This document shows positions 41,258-53,497 of a DNA stretch of 64,000 bases, piece by piece; the first letter of the stretch is position 1; each line of letters starts with the position of its first letter. This stretch comes from Azospirillum agricola (GTDB lineage Bacteria; Pseudomonadota; Alphaproteobacteria; Azospirillales; Azospirillaceae). The stretch is taken from positions 124,001-188,000 of the forward strand of contig NZ_JAGINM010000011.1 in NCBI RefSeq assembly GCF_017876095.1. The letters are read 5' to 3'. Position numbers and translations under genes: made by a program. The notes under the pieces are model-generated. The model ran no database searches. It worked only from the letters and a program-made list of their open reading frames with translations, and was not told the origin of the DNA.

Positions 41258-42280
41258 ATGGCGCTCAAGGTTCGCGAGGACTACCGGACCCTGACCGGCC
41301 CGGAGAAGGCCGCCATCCTGATGCTGGCGCTGGGCGAGGAGCACTCGACCAAGCTCTTCTCGATGATGGACGACGAGGAGATCAAGGAGCTGTCCCAGGT
41401 GATGGCCAACCTGGGCACGGTGTCCGCCAACATCATCGAGCGCCTGTTCGTCGAGTTCGCCGAGCAGATGTCGGCGACCGGCTCGCTGGTCGGCTCCTTC
41501 GACTCGACCGAGCGGCTGCTGATGAAGACCTTGCCCAAGGACAAGGTCGACCAGATCATGGAGGAGATCCGTGGTCCCGCCGGCCGCACCATGTGGGACA
41601 AGCTGGCCAACGTCAACGAGTCGGTCCTGTCCAACTACCTGAAGAACGAATACCCGCAGACCGTCGCGGTCGTGCTGTCGAAGATCCGCCCCGAGCACGC
41701 CGGCCGGGTGTTGACCCAGTTGCCGGAGAGCTTCGCGATGGAGGTCATCATGCGCATGCTGCGCATGGAGGCCGTGCAGAAGGAGGTTCTGGACGACGTG
41801 GAGCGCACGCTGCGCACCGAGTTCATGACCAACCTCGCCCGCACCAGCCGCCGCGACAGCCACGAGATGCTGGCGGAAATCTTCAACGGCCTCGACCGCA
41901 CCACCGAGCACCGCTTCATGGCGGCCCTGGAGGAACGCAACCGCGACAGCGCCGAGCGCATCAAGTCGCTGATGTTCACCTTCGAGGATCTGTCGAAGAT
42001 GGACCCGAGCGGCGTGCAGACCCTGCTGCGCAGCGTCGACAAGCAGAAGCTCGGCACCGCGCTGAAGGGCGCGTCGGAGACGCTGAAGGACCTGTTCTTC
42101 TCCAACATGTCCGAACGCGCCGCGAAGATCCTGCGCGAGGACATGGCGGCGATGGGGCCGGTCCGCGTCCGCGAGGTGGACGAATCGCAGATGTACATGG
42201 TGCAGCTCGCCAAGGATCTGGCGGCGCGCGGCGAGATCGTCATTTCGGAAGGCGGCGGCGAGAACGAGCTGATCTACTGA
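41258..42280 (+). CDS. fliG: Flagellar motor switch protein FliG
   Basis: A 340-residue FliG. The N-terminal domain has [23 protein letters not shown], the middle domain carries the EHPQ-like segment [23 protein letters not shown], and the C-terminal torque helix has [23 protein letters not shown] with charged residues. It forms part of the rotor at the flagellar base and contacts the stator. No other flagellar gene is nearby, so this is an isolated copy. Confidence 0.95.
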   Translation: MALKVREDYRTLTGPEKAAILMLALGEEHSTKLFSMMDDEEIKELSQVMANLGTVSANIIERLFVEFAEQMSATGSLVGSFDSTERLLMKTLPKDKVDQIMEEIRGPAGRTMWDKLANVNESVLSNYLKNEYPQTVAVVLSKIRPEHAGRVLTQLPESFAMEVIMRMLRMEAVQKEVLDDVERTLRTEFMTNLARTSRRDSHEMLAEIFNGLDRTTEHRFMAALEERNRDSAERIKSLMFTFEDLSKMDPSGVQTLLRSVDKQKLGTALKGASETLKDLFFSNMSERAAKILREDMAAMGPVRVREVDESQMYMVQLAKDLAARGEIVISEGGGENELIY

Positions 42281-42388
42281 TCAGTGCACTCTGTCTCATG
42301 CAACGGGATTTAGGCGCAGATAACCCCGGTGACGCATGTCTTGACGTGTGCTTAGTAGGGTGTCGCCCTTCGCCCCAAGGACGACCTC

Positions 42389-42633
42389 ATGCCAACCATC
42401 CATCGCCAAGACGGTTTTCGGTTCTACTTCTACAGCCACGAACCCAACGAACCCGCCCACGTTCATGTGGATCGCAGCGGGGCTTCGGCGAAAGTATGGC
42501 TGACCCCCGGTGTCCGTTGCGCATGATATGGGCCACTCGGCAAAAGACTTGGCCGAACTGTTGCGGATCGTGCGCGAGTACCGAAGTCCGCTTCCTGGAG
42601 GAGTGGCATGGCTTTTTCGATCCCCAAGACTGA
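42389..42633 (+). pseudogene. Frameshifted DUF4160 gene
   Basis: The start reads MPTIHRQDGFRFYFYSHEPNEPAHVHVDRSG with GASAKVWLTPGV, typical DUF4160, then meets a stop. The continuing homology VAHDMGHSAKDLAELLRIVREYR is in the next frame (from 42516), and FLEEWHGFFDPQD in the third frame, ending at 42633. Two shifts are thus needed: one about 2 bp lost near 42516 and one about 1 bp gained near 42587. Together with DUF2442 it would form the common small DUF4160/DUF2442 pair, suspected to be a toxin-antitoxin unit. The gene appears broken. Confidence 0.8.
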
Positions 42634-42889
42634 CCTCCGCATCAAGTCCGTCGCCTGCGACGAGCATCGCCTGACCGTCGAGCTGATGGACGGCCGCTCC
42701 ATCGCCGTTCCGCTGGCTTGGTGCCTGCGCCTGTTCGACGCCAGGCCCGAGCAGCGCGACCGTTGGGAGCTTGCCGGCGGCGGTTACGGAATCCACTGGA
42801 CCGATCTGGACGAGGATCTGAGCGTCGAGGGGCTTCTGAAAGGCGCTCCCGCTCCGAAAGCGCAGTTTCCTTCAGCACGGCCGGCCTGA
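42608..42889 (+). CDS. DUF2442 protein
   Basis: A 93-residue protein with DUF2442 features: LRIKSVACDEHRLTVELMDGRSIAVPLAWCLRL, then WELAGGGYGIHWTDLDEDLSVEGLL. Such proteins usually follow a DUF4160 gene and are proposed as its partner, perhaps an antitoxin. The partner gene here is frameshifted. The ATG overlaps the end of the pseudogene and has GGAGG about 8 bp upstream (CTGGAGGAG). Confidence 0.88.
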   Translation: MAFSIPKTDLRIKSVACDEHRLTVELMDGRSIAVPLAWCLRLFDARPEQRDRWELAGGGYGIHWTDLDEDLSVEGLLKGAPAPKAQFPSARPA

Positions 42890-42995
42890 CCGCGTGATGT
42901 GGCCGCGAAAGGCTTGCCTGCATGGGGCGGCTTAAGCGACACTCGGCGCGCGTGTTCCGGTTGCGGGTCCGGGCACGGCTTGGCTGGGGGGAAGC

Positions 42996-43472
42996 ATGGC
43001 ACGGAACCTCAAGGCGCTCGGGTTGTGGCGGACCGCGCTGGTCGCCAGCGTCCGGCAGGACGGGCCCGACCTGTCGGCCCGGCAACTGGCGATTCTCCTC
43101 CAGGTCTATCTGACCGACCCGCCCCACACCGTGCGCGGCCTCGCCGCCACGCTGAACATCTCCAAGCCCGCCGTGACCCGCGCGCTCGACCGGCTGTCGG
43201 TGCTGAGCTTCGTCAAGCGCAAGCGCGATCTCGACGACAAGCGCAACGTGCTGGTCCAGCGCACCGTCAAGGGCAGCGTCTTCCTCTCCGACTTCGCCGA
43301 ACTGGTGATCGCCGCCGGCGCCGTCACCGAGGAGGACATGGCCAGGGTGCGCGCGGAGGAGGCGATGGCCGCCTCCGCCAAATCCCGCCTGGAGGCCGAT
43401 CTGCTGGCCGGCAAGGCGGCGGCCCCGGTGGAGCCTCCCGCCGATGGTCCCCTGGCCGGGGTGCCGGCCTGA
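42996..43472 (+). CDS. MarR-family transcriptional regulator
   Basis: A 158-residue winged-helix regulator. The DNA-binding part is [42 protein letters not shown], followed by the wing [19 protein letters not shown]. The C-terminus is Ala-rich and probably disordered. MarR proteins usually repress nearby transport or detoxification genes in response to small molecules; no obvious target is adjacent. The gene converges with the reductase on the other strand. Confidence 0.87.
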   Translation: MARNLKALGLWRTALVASVRQDGPDLSARQLAILLQVYLTDPPHTVRGLAATLNISKPAVTRALDRLSVLSFVKRKRDLDDKRNVLVQRTVKGSVFLSDFAELVIAAGAVTEEDMARVRAEEAMAASAKSRLEADLLAGKAAAPVEPPADGPLAGVPA

Positions 43473-43509
43473 TCCATCCGGCCTTGCCCCATCCCGCCTT
43501 GACTACGCC

Positions 43510-44436
43510 TCAATAGCCCCGCTTGCGGTCCACCAGATTGGGCAGCGGCTCCCCGGCGCGGAAGGCGCGCACAGCCTCGGCCACCTGCGCCGCCGACAGC
43601 GACGGGTGGGTGACCGCCGCGACGTGCGGGGTGATGCGGATCTTCGGGTGGCGCCAGAAGGGATGCCCGGGGGGCAGCGGCTCGGTGACGGTCACGTCCA
43701 GGCTTGCCCCGCGCAGATGGCCGCTGTCGAGCGCCGCCAGCAAATCCGCCTCCACCAGGTGCCGGCCGCGCGCGGCGTTGATCACCACGGCGCCCGCCGG
43801 CAGGGCGGCGAACAGCGCGGCGTTCAGGATGCCCTGGGTGTCCGGCGTCAGCGGCAGCAGGCAGACCAGAGTGTTGGTCCGGGCCAGCATCGCCGCCAGC
43901 CCGTCGGGTCCGGAGAAGCTCTCCACCCCCTCGACCTGCTTGGGGCTGCGGCTCCAGCCCAGCACGTGGTAATCCATGGTCCGCAGCGTGCGCGCCGCCG
44001 CCGCTCCCAGCTCGCCGAGGCCGAGGATGCCGACCGTCACCGCCGAGGCCGGACCGTGGTCCAGCGGCTCCCAGCGCGCCTGCGCCTGGAGCGCGGCGTA
44101 ATCGTCCATCTGCCGGTGCCAACGCAGAACCTGGAAGGCGACGTAGCCGGCCATGTCCAGCGTCAACCCGTCCGACACCATGCGGACCAGCGGCACGTCG
44201 GGCAGGGTGGGGTCCTCCAGCAGCGGCTCCACCCCGGCGCCGAGCGAGACGATCAGCGACAGGTTGGGCAGGCTGGCGAGAAGGCCGGCCGGCGGCTTCC
44301 ACACCAGCGCCATGCGGATGTCGGCCGGGTCGCCGACGTCGGGCCAGACGCGCATCTCCAGGCCGGGCAGGCGCTTGGCGATCTCGGCGCGCCAGACGTC
44401 GGCGTTGTCGCTGGAGGAGCAGAACAGAAGCGTCAC
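43510..44436 (-). CDS. Glyoxylate/hydroxypyruvate reductase, GhrA-like
   Basis: A 308-residue D-isomer 2-hydroxyacid dehydrogenase. The Rossmann motif [19 protein letters not shown] is near residue 136. The catalytic Arg lies in [14 protein letters not shown], a Glu is in [14 protein letters not shown] and the His in [11 protein letters not shown]. This layout fits GhrA, which reduces glyoxylate and hydroxypyruvate with NADPH. The start is a GTG at 44436. Confidence 0.88.
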   Translation of the reverse strand: MTLLFCSSSDNADVWRAEIAKRLPGLEMRVWPDVGDPADIRMALVWKPPAGLLASLPNLSLIVSLGAGVEPLLEDPTLPDVPLVRMVSDGLTLDMAGYVAFQVLRWHRQMDDYAALQAQARWEPLDHGPASAVTVGILGLGELGAAAARTLRTMDYHVLGWSRSPKQVEGVESFSGPDGLAAMLARTNTLVCLLPLTPDTQGILNAALFAALPAGAVVINAARGRHLVEADLLAALDSGHLRGASLDVTVTEPLPPGHPFWRHPKIRITPHVAAVTHPSLSAAQVAEAVRAFRAGEPLPNLVDRKRGY

Positions 44437-44553
44437 GGTCCGTCACCCTGTTATGGTGGATGGTATGGTGGAGCGAGGGCGCCGACCATAGCGCCTTTCC
44501 AATTCCCGCGTGAAGCGTCGAAAAACCTTTATTTTCCCAAGGATTATTCACCC

Positions 44554-45134
44554 GTGCCGCGCCTGATCCTGCTGAACAAGCCCTACGGCGTGCTGCCGCA
44601 ATTCACCGACGACCAGGGGCGGCCGACGCTGGCGGCCCATGTGCCGGTGCGCGACGTCTACGCCGCCGGCCGGCTGGACCGCGACAGCGAGGGGCTGCTG
44701 GCGCTCAGCGACGACGGCGCCCTGATCGCCCGCATCGCGGCGCCGAAGAACAAGATGCCGAAGACCTACTGGGTGCAGGTGGAGGGGATTCCGACCGACG
44801 AGGCGTTGGCCGCCTTGCGCGCCGGCGTGACGCTGAAGGACGGTCCGACGCTTCCCGCCGAGGCCCGCCGCATGGAGGAGCCCGCCGGCCTGTGGCCGCG
44901 CGACCCGCCGGTGCGGTTCCGCGCCGCCATCCCGACGAGCTGGATCGCGCTGACCCTGCGCGAGGGCCGCAACCGCCAGGTACGCCGGATGACGGCGGCG
45001 GTCGGCTTCCCGACGCTGCGGCTGATCCGCTGGTCGATCGGCGACTGGACGCTCGACGGGCTGGCGCCCGGCCAATGGCGCGACGTGGCGATTCCGGGGG
45101 TGGTCCGGGCCGGCAAGGCGGCGAAAGGCCGGCG

Positions 45135-45138
<4 letters not shown>
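44554..45138 (+). CDS. RluE/RsuA-type rRNA pseudouridine synthase
   Basis: A 194-residue synthase lacking an S4 domain. The catalytic motif is [12 protein letters not shown] near residue 47; [10 protein letters not shown] at the start and [25 protein letters not shown] near residue 130 are also typical. The absence of S4 fits RluE, which modifies U2457 of 23S rRNA in E. coli. A GTG start is used, with AAGGA about 11 bp upstream. The last 4 bp overlap the convergent yejF end. Confidence 0.88.
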
Positions 45139-46766
<1,628 letters not shown>

Positions 46767-46821
46767 GGGCGTTGCGGCCTTCTTGACGGGCGGGCACGGT
46801 CACGAGGTGGAGGGCGCCCGC

Positions 46822-47910
46822 TCATTCCGCCGCCTCCTTGCGTGCGGCCGCCGCCGCCGGCTCGCCCGGTGTCGCGGTGGACATCTGGGCGATGGTCTTG
46901 CGCGGGTCGAAGGCGTCGCGCACCGCCTCGCCGATGAAGATCAGCAGGCTCAGCATGATCGCCAGCACGAAGAAGGCGGTCAGACCCAGCCAGGGCGCCT
47001 GGAGGTTGGCCTTGCCCTGGGCCAGCAGCTCGCCCAGCGAGGGCGAGCCCGGCGGCAGGCCGAAGCCGAGGAAGTCCAGCGCCGTCAGGGTGGTGATCGA
47101 GCCGTTGAGGATGAAGGGCATGAAGGTCAGCGTCGCCACCATGGCGTTGGGCAGCACGTGCCGCACCATGATGGTGGTGTCGGTCGCCCCCAGCGCCTTG
47201 GCCGCCCGCACATAGTCGAGGTTGCGCGCCCGCAGGAACTCGGCGCGGACGACATGGACCAGCGCCGTCCAGGAGAACAGCAGCAGCAGGCCGAGCAGCC
47301 ACCAGAAGGTCGGCGTCACCACGCTGGCCAGGATGATCAGCAGGAACAGGGTCGGCAGCCCCTGCCAGATCTCGATGAAGCGCTGGAACAGCAGGTCGGT
47401 CAGTCCGCCGAAATAGCCCTGGACCGCCCCCGCCATCACCCCGATGACCGAGGAGAAGGCGGTCAGCACCAGCCCGAACAGCACCGAGATGCGGAAGCCG
47501 TAGATCAGCCGCGCCACCACGTCGCGCCCCTGGTCGTCGGTGCCGAGCCAGTTGTCGGCCGACGGCGGCGCCGGGGCGGGCACCGGCAGATTGTAGTTGA
47601 TGGTGCGGTAGCTGTAGGGGATCGGCGCCCAGACCATCCACCCCTTCTCCTCGATCAGGCCGCGGACGAAGGGATCGCGGTAGTCGGTCTCCGTCTCGAA
47701 CTCGCCGCCGAAGGTCGTTTCCGGATAGGCGTTGAAGACCGGCCAGTAGAGCGCGTTGTCGTAGCGGATCAGCAGCGGCTTGTCGTTGGCGACGAACTCC
47801 GCCCCCAGCGAGACGACGAACAGCACCAGGAAGATCCAGAAGGACCAGAAGCCGCGCCGGTTGGCCCGGAAATTCGCCAGACGCCGCCGGGTGATGGGGG
47901 AGAGCGCCAT
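46822..47910 (-). CDS. yejE: Peptide ABC transporter permease (YejE-type)
   Basis: A 362-residue inner-membrane permease of the OppC family. One early membrane segment (about 20-40) is followed by a periplasmic stretch and the binding-protein-dependent transport fold with EAVRDAFDPRK. The ATPase contact loop is YVRAAKALGATDTTIMVRHVLPN. It also has SADNWLGTDDQGRDVVARLIYG. Its ATG overlaps the yejB stop by one base (TGATG). Confidence 0.93.
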   Translation of the reverse strand: MALSPITRRRLANFRANRRGFWSFWIFLVLFVVSLGAEFVANDKPLLIRYDNALYWPVFNAYPETTFGGEFETETDYRDPFVRGLIEEKGWMVWAPIPYSYRTINYNLPVPAPAPPSADNWLGTDDQGRDVVARLIYGFRISVLFGLVLTAFSSVIGVMAGAVQGYFGGLTDLLFQRFIEIWQGLPTLFLLIILASVVTPTFWWLLGLLLLFSWTALVHVVRAEFLRARNLDYVRAAKALGATDTTIMVRHVLPNAMVATLTFMPFILNGSITTLTALDFLGFGLPPGSPSLGELLAQGKANLQAPWLGLTAFFVLAIMLSLLIFIGEAVRDAFDPRKTIAQMSTATPGEPAAAAARKEAAE

Positions 47911-49022
47911 CACACCCTCCGCGAGTCGAAGTCGATGCGGGGATCGACCATCACGTAGGTGACGTCGCCGACCAGATTCATCACCAGCCCCAGCAGGGTG
48001 AAGAAGTACAGCGTCCCGAACATCACCGGATAGTCGCGGTTGATCGCCGCCTCGAAGCCCAGCAGCCCCAGCCCGTCGAGCGAGAAGATCACCTCGATCA
48101 GCAGGGCGCCGGTGAACAGGATGCCGATGAAGGCGCCGGGGAAGCCGGCGATGACGATCAGCATGGCGTTGCGGAAGACGTGGCCGTACAGCACGCGGCG
48201 CTCGGCCAGCCCCTTGGCGCGGGCGGTGATGACGTACTGCTTGCCGATCTCCTCCAGGAAGGAGTTCTTGGTCAGCATGACCAGCCCGGCGAAGCCGCCG
48301 ATGACCATCGACAGCACCGGCAGCGCCATGTGCCAGACATAATCGAGGATCTGCCTGTACCAGGGCAGGCTCGACCAGTTGTCCGACACCAGCCCGCGCA
48401 GCGGGAACCAGTCGAGGTAGCGGCCGCCGGCGAAGACGACGATCAGCAGCACCGCGAACAGGAAGCTGGGGATGGCGTAGCCGACGATGACGACGCCCGA
48501 CGTCCACACGTCGAAGGGCTGGCCGTCGCGCACCGCCTTGGCGATGCCGAGCGGGATCGAGACCAGATAGACGATCAGCGTCGTCCAGATGCCGAGCGAG
48601 ATCGACACCGGCATCTTCTGGATCACCAGATCGACCACCCGCTGGTCGCGGAAGTAGCTGTTGCCGAAATCGAACATGATGTAGTTCGACATCATGTGGA
48701 GGAAGCGCTCGGGCAGCGGCTTGTCGAAGCCGAACTCCTTTTCGAGCTGCTTGATGAAGGCCGGGTCGAGCCCCTGGGCGCCGTGGTAGCGGCTGCCGGT
48801 GTCGCCGCCGGCCTGCGCCTGGGTCTGGGGGCCGGCCCCGGTGTCGCCGCCGGCGGTGCCGCCGATGCGCGACGTCGCCTCCACCGCCGTGCCCTGCACG
48901 CGGGCGATCATCTGCTCGATCGGGCCGCCGGGGGCGATCTGCACGATCAGGAAATTGATGACCATGATCCCGAACAGCGTCGGGATGATCAGCAGCAGTC
49001 GGCGGATGATGTAGGCCAGCAT
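47910..49022 (-). CDS. yejB: Peptide ABC transporter permease (YejB-type)
   Basis: A 370-residue permease of the OppB family with six hydrophobic segments and the ATPase contact loop [23 protein letters not shown]. It begins [19 protein letters not shown]. Between residues 45 and 80 lies a Gly/Thr/Gln-rich insert ([21 protein letters not shown]) in the first periplasmic loop. A similar region of variable length is usual in YejB. Confidence 0.93.
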   Translation of the reverse strand: MLAYIIRRLLLIIPTLFGIMVINFLIVQIAPGGPIEQMIARVQGTAVEATSRIGGTAGGDTGAGPQTQAQAGGDTGSRYHGAQGLDPAFIKQLEKEFGFDKPLPERFLHMMSNYIMFDFGNSYFRDQRVVDLVIQKMPVSISLGIWTTLIVYLVSIPLGIAKAVRDGQPFDVWTSGVVIVGYAIPSFLFAVLLIVVFAGGRYLDWFPLRGLVSDNWSSLPWYRQILDYVWHMALPVLSMVIGGFAGLVMLTKNSFLEEIGKQYVITARAKGLAERRVLYGHVFRNAMLIVIAGFPGAFIGILFTGALLIEVIFSLDGLGLLGFEAAINRDYPVMFGTLYFFTLLGLVMNLVGDVTYVMVDPRIDFDSRRV

Positions 49023-49074
49023 CGCGGTCGTCCCGACCCTCCTCTATCCGAACACAAGATGGCCGAAAACGGTA

Positions 49075-50934
49075 TCAGGGTGCCGTACGGCGGGCGCTGG
49101 AGGCAAGCCGGGCGTTCTTCTCCGCGTCGACCCACCAGGCGTCGGGGAATCCCAGCCCATACTTCGGGGCAACCGGCGGATGGGAGAAACGGTTCCAGTA
49201 GGCGACCCGGTAAACGTTGTCGTGCCAGTGCGGGATGACGTACCAACTCCACAGCAGCACGCGGTCGAGCGCGCGGGTGGCGGCGATCAGCGCCTCGCGG
49301 TCGGGGGCGGCGATCAGCTTTTCGACCAGCGTGTCGACGGCCGGATCCTTGATGCCGATGCTGTTGCGGCTGCCGGGCAGGTCGGCGCGCGAGGATTCCC
49401 AGTAGTCGCGCTGCTCGTTGCCGGGCGACAGCGATTGCGGGAACCGCTCGATGATCATGTCGTAGTCGAAATTGTCGGTGCGGTTCTGGTACTGCGCGGT
49501 GTCCACCACGCGGATCGACGCCTCGATGCCGGCGCGTTCCAGGTTGCGCAGGAAGGGCTGGACGATGCGCTCCATGTCGGCCTGCACCAGCAGGATCTCG
49601 AAGCGCAGCGGCTCGCCCTTGGCGTTGACCAGCTTGTTGTTCCTCAGCTCCCAGCCGGCCTCCTTGAACAGGCCGAGCGCGGTGCGCAGGTTGGCGCGGA
49701 TGTTGCCGCTGCCGTCGGTCTTGGGCGGCTCGTAGGGCTTGGAGAAGACCTCGTCGGGGATCTTGCCGCGCAACGGCTCCAGCAGCGCCAACTCGGCGGG
49801 GGAGGGCAGGCCGGTCGCCGCCAGCTCCGAGTTGGCGAAGTAGCTCTTGGTCCGCTGGAACAGCCCGTAGGAAATGTTGGCGCGGGTCCATTCATAGTCG
49901 AACAGGTGGTTCAGCCCCTCGCGCACCCGCCGGTCCTGGAAGACCGGGCGGCGGATGTTGAAGACGAAGGCCTGCATGCCCTGCGGATCCTCGTGCTTCA
50001 GCTCCTCGCGGACGATCTGGCCGTCCTTGACCGCCGGCACGTTGTAGCCGGTGGTCCAGTTCTTCGACGAGTTCTCCAGCCGGAAATCGAAGGCGCCAGC
50101 CTTGAACGCCTCGAAGGCGACATCGAGGTCGCGGTAATAGTCGTAGCGCATCCGGTCGAAATTGTAGCGGCCCCGGTTGATCGGCAGATCCTTGCCCCAC
50201 CAGTCGGCGACGCGCTGGTAGGTGATGGAGCGGCCGGGCTGCACCTCGGCCACCGTATAGGGACCGCTGCCGACCAGCGGCTCCAGCGTCGTCGATTCGA
50301 AGGGGCGGCTGTCGAACACATGCCTGGGCAGCACCGGGAGCTGGCCCATGATGATCGGAAGCTCGGCGTTGTCGGTGGACTTGAAGGTGAACTTCACCGT
50401 CCGCTCGCCGGTCTTCTCGGCCTTCACCACGTCGGCGTAGTAGGTCCGGTAGTGCGGGTGGCCCTTTTCCTTCAACGTCTGGAAGCTCCACAGCACGTCG
50501 TCGGCGGTGACCGGCTTGCCGTCGCTGAAGCGGGCCTGCGGGCGCAGGGTGAAGGACACCCAGCTGCGGTCGTCGGCCAGCGCGATGCTCTCGGCGAGCA
50601 GGCCGTATTCGGTGATCGCCTCGTCGCCGCTGGGGGTGGTCAGCGTTTCGAACACCAGACCGGCCCCGGCGGCGGTCTGGCCGCGCAGGATGAAGGGGTT
50701 CAGGTTGTCGAAGCCGCCGAAGGCCATCAGCTTGACCTCGCCGCCCTTGGGGGCGTTCGGGTCGGCGTGATCGAGATGCTGGAAGTCCGGCCCGTATTTC
50801 GGCTTTCCGTGAAGCGCGATGGCGTGGGAGCCGCCTTCCTGCGCGGCGAGCGGACCCGTCAGCAGCAGCGCGCCGACCAGACCGGCCATCCCGGCCATCA
50901 GGATGCGTGCGCTTCCTTTCGTGCGTCCCCTCAT
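49075..50934 (-). CDS. yejA: Oligopeptide-binding protein, YejA-like, copy 1
   Basis: A 619-residue periplasmic binding protein of the OppA/SBP_bac_5 family, with a signal peptide (cleavage near PLAAQ). It has ALHGKPKYGPDFQHLDHADPNAPKGG, typical of YejA, and continues with TLRPQARFSDGKPVTADDVLWSF. It is upstream of yejB (52 bp) and downstream of a second such gene, so this operon encodes two alternative receptors. The two share motifs such as VADWWGKDLP and YEPPKTDGSGN but differ widely. Confidence 0.92.
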   Translation of the reverse strand: MRGRTKGSARILMAGMAGLVGALLLTGPLAAQEGGSHAIALHGKPKYGPDFQHLDHADPNAPKGGEVKLMAFGGFDNLNPFILRGQTAAGAGLVFETLTTPSGDEAITEYGLLAESIALADDRSWVSFTLRPQARFSDGKPVTADDVLWSFQTLKEKGHPHYRTYYADVVKAEKTGERTVKFTFKSTDNAELPIIMGQLPVLPRHVFDSRPFESTTLEPLVGSGPYTVAEVQPGRSITYQRVADWWGKDLPINRGRYNFDRMRYDYYRDLDVAFEAFKAGAFDFRLENSSKNWTTGYNVPAVKDGQIVREELKHEDPQGMQAFVFNIRRPVFQDRRVREGLNHLFDYEWTRANISYGLFQRTKSYFANSELAATGLPSPAELALLEPLRGKIPDEVFSKPYEPPKTDGSGNIRANLRTALGLFKEAGWELRNNKLVNAKGEPLRFEILLVQADMERIVQPFLRNLERAGIEASIRVVDTAQYQNRTDNFDYDMIIERFPQSLSPGNEQRDYWESSRADLPGSRNSIGIKDPAVDTLVEKLIAAPDREALIAATRALDRVLLWSWYVIPHWHDNVYRVAYWNRFSHPPVAPKYGLGFPDAWWVDAEKNARLASSARRTAP

Positions 50935-50995
50935 GCCCGATCCTTTCTTGCTTCGTGAGCCGGTCTGTCGGAAGTAGACCGGCAATGAGTCGACA

Positions 50996-52849
50996 TCAAG
51001 GCCGCGCCCCGTCCCTTGCGCCATCCTTCGCCGGATCGACCCACCAGGAGGCCGGGAAATTGGTGTTGCGGTAGTCCTGGTCGTATTTCGGCGGGGTGGC
51101 GGGGAAGGCCAGCCGGGTCTTGTAGGCGACCCAGCTCCCCGGATTGTACCATTGCGGGACCATGTAGAAGCCCCACAGCAGCACGCGGTCGAGCGCGCGG
51201 GTCGCCGCCTGCACGGTCTCCAGATCCCTGGCGGCCAGCGCCTTCTCGATCAACTCGTCGGCTACCGGATCCTGGATGCCGGCGTAGTTCGCCGAGCCCT
51301 GCGTCCTGGCGGCGGCGGAGCCGAAATAGCCGCGCAGCTCGCTGCCTGGCGGGGTGAAGAAGTTCATGTTGGTGATGACGACGTCGAAGTCGAACTCGTC
51401 GATGCGCGCCTGGTACTGGGCGGTGTCGACGATGCGCAGGCTGGCGTCGACGCCGATCCGGCGCAGCGCCTCGACATAGGGCTGGATCACGCGGGACAGC
51501 GAGCCGGTGCCGTCGAGGAACTCGACGGACAGCACCTCGCCGTTCCTCACGTTGGTCAGCTTGCCGTTGCGGGTCTCCCAGCCGGCCTCCTTGAACAGGC
51601 GGGTGGCTTCGCGGACCTGGGCGCGGTTGTTGCCGCTGCCGTCGGTCTTCGGCGGCTCGTAGGGGGCGGTGAAGACGCGCTCCGGGATGCGGCCGCGGTA
51701 GGGCTCCAGCAGCGCCAGCTCGGCCGGTGTGGGCAGCCCCTTGGCCCCGAAGTCGGAGTTGGGGAAGTTCGAGGTCGTGCGGTGGTACTGGCCGTACAGG
51801 ATGTTCTTGCGGATCCACTCGAAGTCGTAGAGCTGGGCCAGCGCCTCGCGCACCCTGGGGTCGGCGAACTTGGCGCGCCGGGTGTTCAGGCGGAAGCCCT
51901 GGGCGCCCAGCGGCAGCTCGCTCGGCACCTCCATCTTGGCGATCCGCCCGTCCTTGACGGCGGGGAAGTCGTAGCCGGTGGTCCAGCGCTGCGCCCGGTA
52001 CTCGCCCCGGAAGTCGTAGCCGCCGGCCTTGAACGCCTCGAACATCACGTCGTCGTCGCGGAAGAAGTCGATCTTCACGCTGTCGAAATTGAAGAAGCCG
52101 CGATGGACCGGCAGATCCTTGCCCCACCAGTCGGCGACCCGCTCGTAGGTGATCGAGCGTCCGGCATCCACCGCCTTGATCCGGTAGGGGCCGTTGCCGA
52201 GCGGCGGTTCCAGCGTCGTCTTGGAGATGTCTCGGCCGTTCGCCGTCCACCAGTGCCTGGGCTGCGGCGTCAGGGAGACGGCGAAGTCGATGATCGGCTT
52301 GATCTCGCCGCTGCCGGCCAGGGCGATGCGGACGTGGCGGTCGTCGGCCGCCTCGACCTTGGCGATCTGGTCGAGGAAGGATTTCAGGAAGGGCGAGCCG
52401 TGCGCCTGGAGCATGTCCCAGGTGAAGGCGAAATCCTGCGCCGTCACCGGCACGCCGTCGTGCCAGCGCGCCTCCGGCCGCAGGGTGAAGACGGCCCAGC
52501 TCTGGTCGTCGGCGACCTCGACGCTCTCGGCCAGCGCGCCGTAGGCGGCGTCCAGCTCCCAGCCCGACCCGACCATCAGCGTGTCGGAGATCAGCCCCAG
52601 CGTGCGCGGCTTGACCCCGCGCAGGATCAGCCCGTTCAGGCTGTCGAAGCTGCCCGGCTCGGCCAGCGTCACCGCGCCGCCCTTGGGCGCGTCGGGGTTG
52701 GCGTGGGGGAAATGGGTGAAGCCGGACTTGAACCGCGGCTCGCCGAACTGTTTCAGGGCCGGACCGCTCACGCTGGCGGCCCAGGCCGGGGAGAGGGCCG
52801 GGACGGCGAGGGTGACGAGCGTGGCGGCGACAGCGAGAACTCGGCGCAT
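50996..52849 (-). CDS. Oligopeptide-binding protein, YejA-like, copy 2
   Basis: A 617-residue periplasmic binding protein with a signal peptide ending AWAAS. It has FTHFPHANPDAPKGGAVTLAEPGSF and the shared VADWWGKDLPVHRGFFNFD and YEPPKTDGSGNNR. It is the first SBP gene of the operon, 61 bp before copy 1. Duplicated receptors may widen the range of peptides imported through the single YejBEF channel. Confidence 0.92.
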   Translation of the reverse strand: MRRVLAVAATLVTLAVPALSPAWAASVSGPALKQFGEPRFKSGFTHFPHANPDAPKGGAVTLAEPGSFDSLNGLILRGVKPRTLGLISDTLMVGSGWELDAAYGALAESVEVADDQSWAVFTLRPEARWHDGVPVTAQDFAFTWDMLQAHGSPFLKSFLDQIAKVEAADDRHVRIALAGSGEIKPIIDFAVSLTPQPRHWWTANGRDISKTTLEPPLGNGPYRIKAVDAGRSITYERVADWWGKDLPVHRGFFNFDSVKIDFFRDDDVMFEAFKAGGYDFRGEYRAQRWTTGYDFPAVKDGRIAKMEVPSELPLGAQGFRLNTRRAKFADPRVREALAQLYDFEWIRKNILYGQYHRTTSNFPNSDFGAKGLPTPAELALLEPYRGRIPERVFTAPYEPPKTDGSGNNRAQVREATRLFKEAGWETRNGKLTNVRNGEVLSVEFLDGTGSLSRVIQPYVEALRRIGVDASLRIVDTAQYQARIDEFDFDVVITNMNFFTPPGSELRGYFGSAAARTQGSANYAGIQDPVADELIEKALAARDLETVQAATRALDRVLLWGFYMVPQWYNPGSWVAYKTRLAFPATPPKYDQDYRNTNFPASWWVDPAKDGARDGARP

Positions 52850-52936
52850 CGGCGGGGCCTGTGGCTGGTCGAGGTGCCTTCGATAGATTGCCACGCTCAC
52901 GCCGGGGTCAAGGTTTAATCGCGCCCCGGCAACAGG

Positions 52937-53467
52937 TTAGGCGATGTTTCCCGCGACGGGGGATACTTGGCGGTCCTGGCGCCAGTGGTCGGCCATGCGG
53001 TCCATCAACTGGCGATAGCGGCGGTCGGCGCGCATCAGCTTGCGCACCGCCTTGCCGTGGCGCGGGTCGGCCAGCATCCAGCGTTCGGCCGCCGCCTGAT
53101 GCTCCGGATGGATCGACAGCAGATAGATCGCGGCCTGCTCCGGCCCCGTCATCTCCGTCTCGTCCAGCCCTTCCAGGATGGCGCCGACATAGAGCGGCAG
53201 GACCTTGCGGAAGTCGGCCGGGCCGCCGTCGCCCTCCGTTTCGGGCGCGCCGCCGTCGGCCAGCAGCGCCTGCCGATCCGCCGCCGGCAGCGCGAAGAAG
53301 GCGTCGAGCCCGAGCAGAAGGTCGCAGACCGTCTTCTTGCGCACCATCCAGTTGGCGCCGCCGGCCACCCGCGCCGCCAGCCCCTCCAGGAAGGGCCGCA
53401 GCTTGTCGGGCGAGGTTTCGAAGACGGAGCGGGCGGGCTTGTCGATGGGTGTCACGGCGGCGGTCAT
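52937..53467 (-). CDS. Protein of unknown function
   Basis: A 176-residue, mainly helical soluble protein that I do not recognise. Features include SVFETSPDKLRPFLEGLAARVAGG, LLLGLDAFFALPAADRQALLAD and an Arg-rich helix KLMRADRRYRQLMDRMADHW. It is cotranscribed with hisN, 30 bp downstream, and followed by the peptide-transporter operon. The ATG at 53467 was chosen; a TTG four codons earlier is possible. Confidence 0.65.
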   Translation of the reverse strand: MTAAVTPIDKPARSVFETSPDKLRPFLEGLAARVAGGANWMVRKKTVCDLLLGLDAFFALPAADRQALLADGGAPETEGDGGPADFRKVLPLYVGAILEGLDETEMTGPEQAAIYLLSIHPEHQAAAERWMLADPRHGKAVRKLMRADRRYRQLMDRMADHWRQDRQVSPVAGNIA

Positions 53468-53497
53468 GTCGGTGTCCAAACGATCGTTGGTCGGCGG

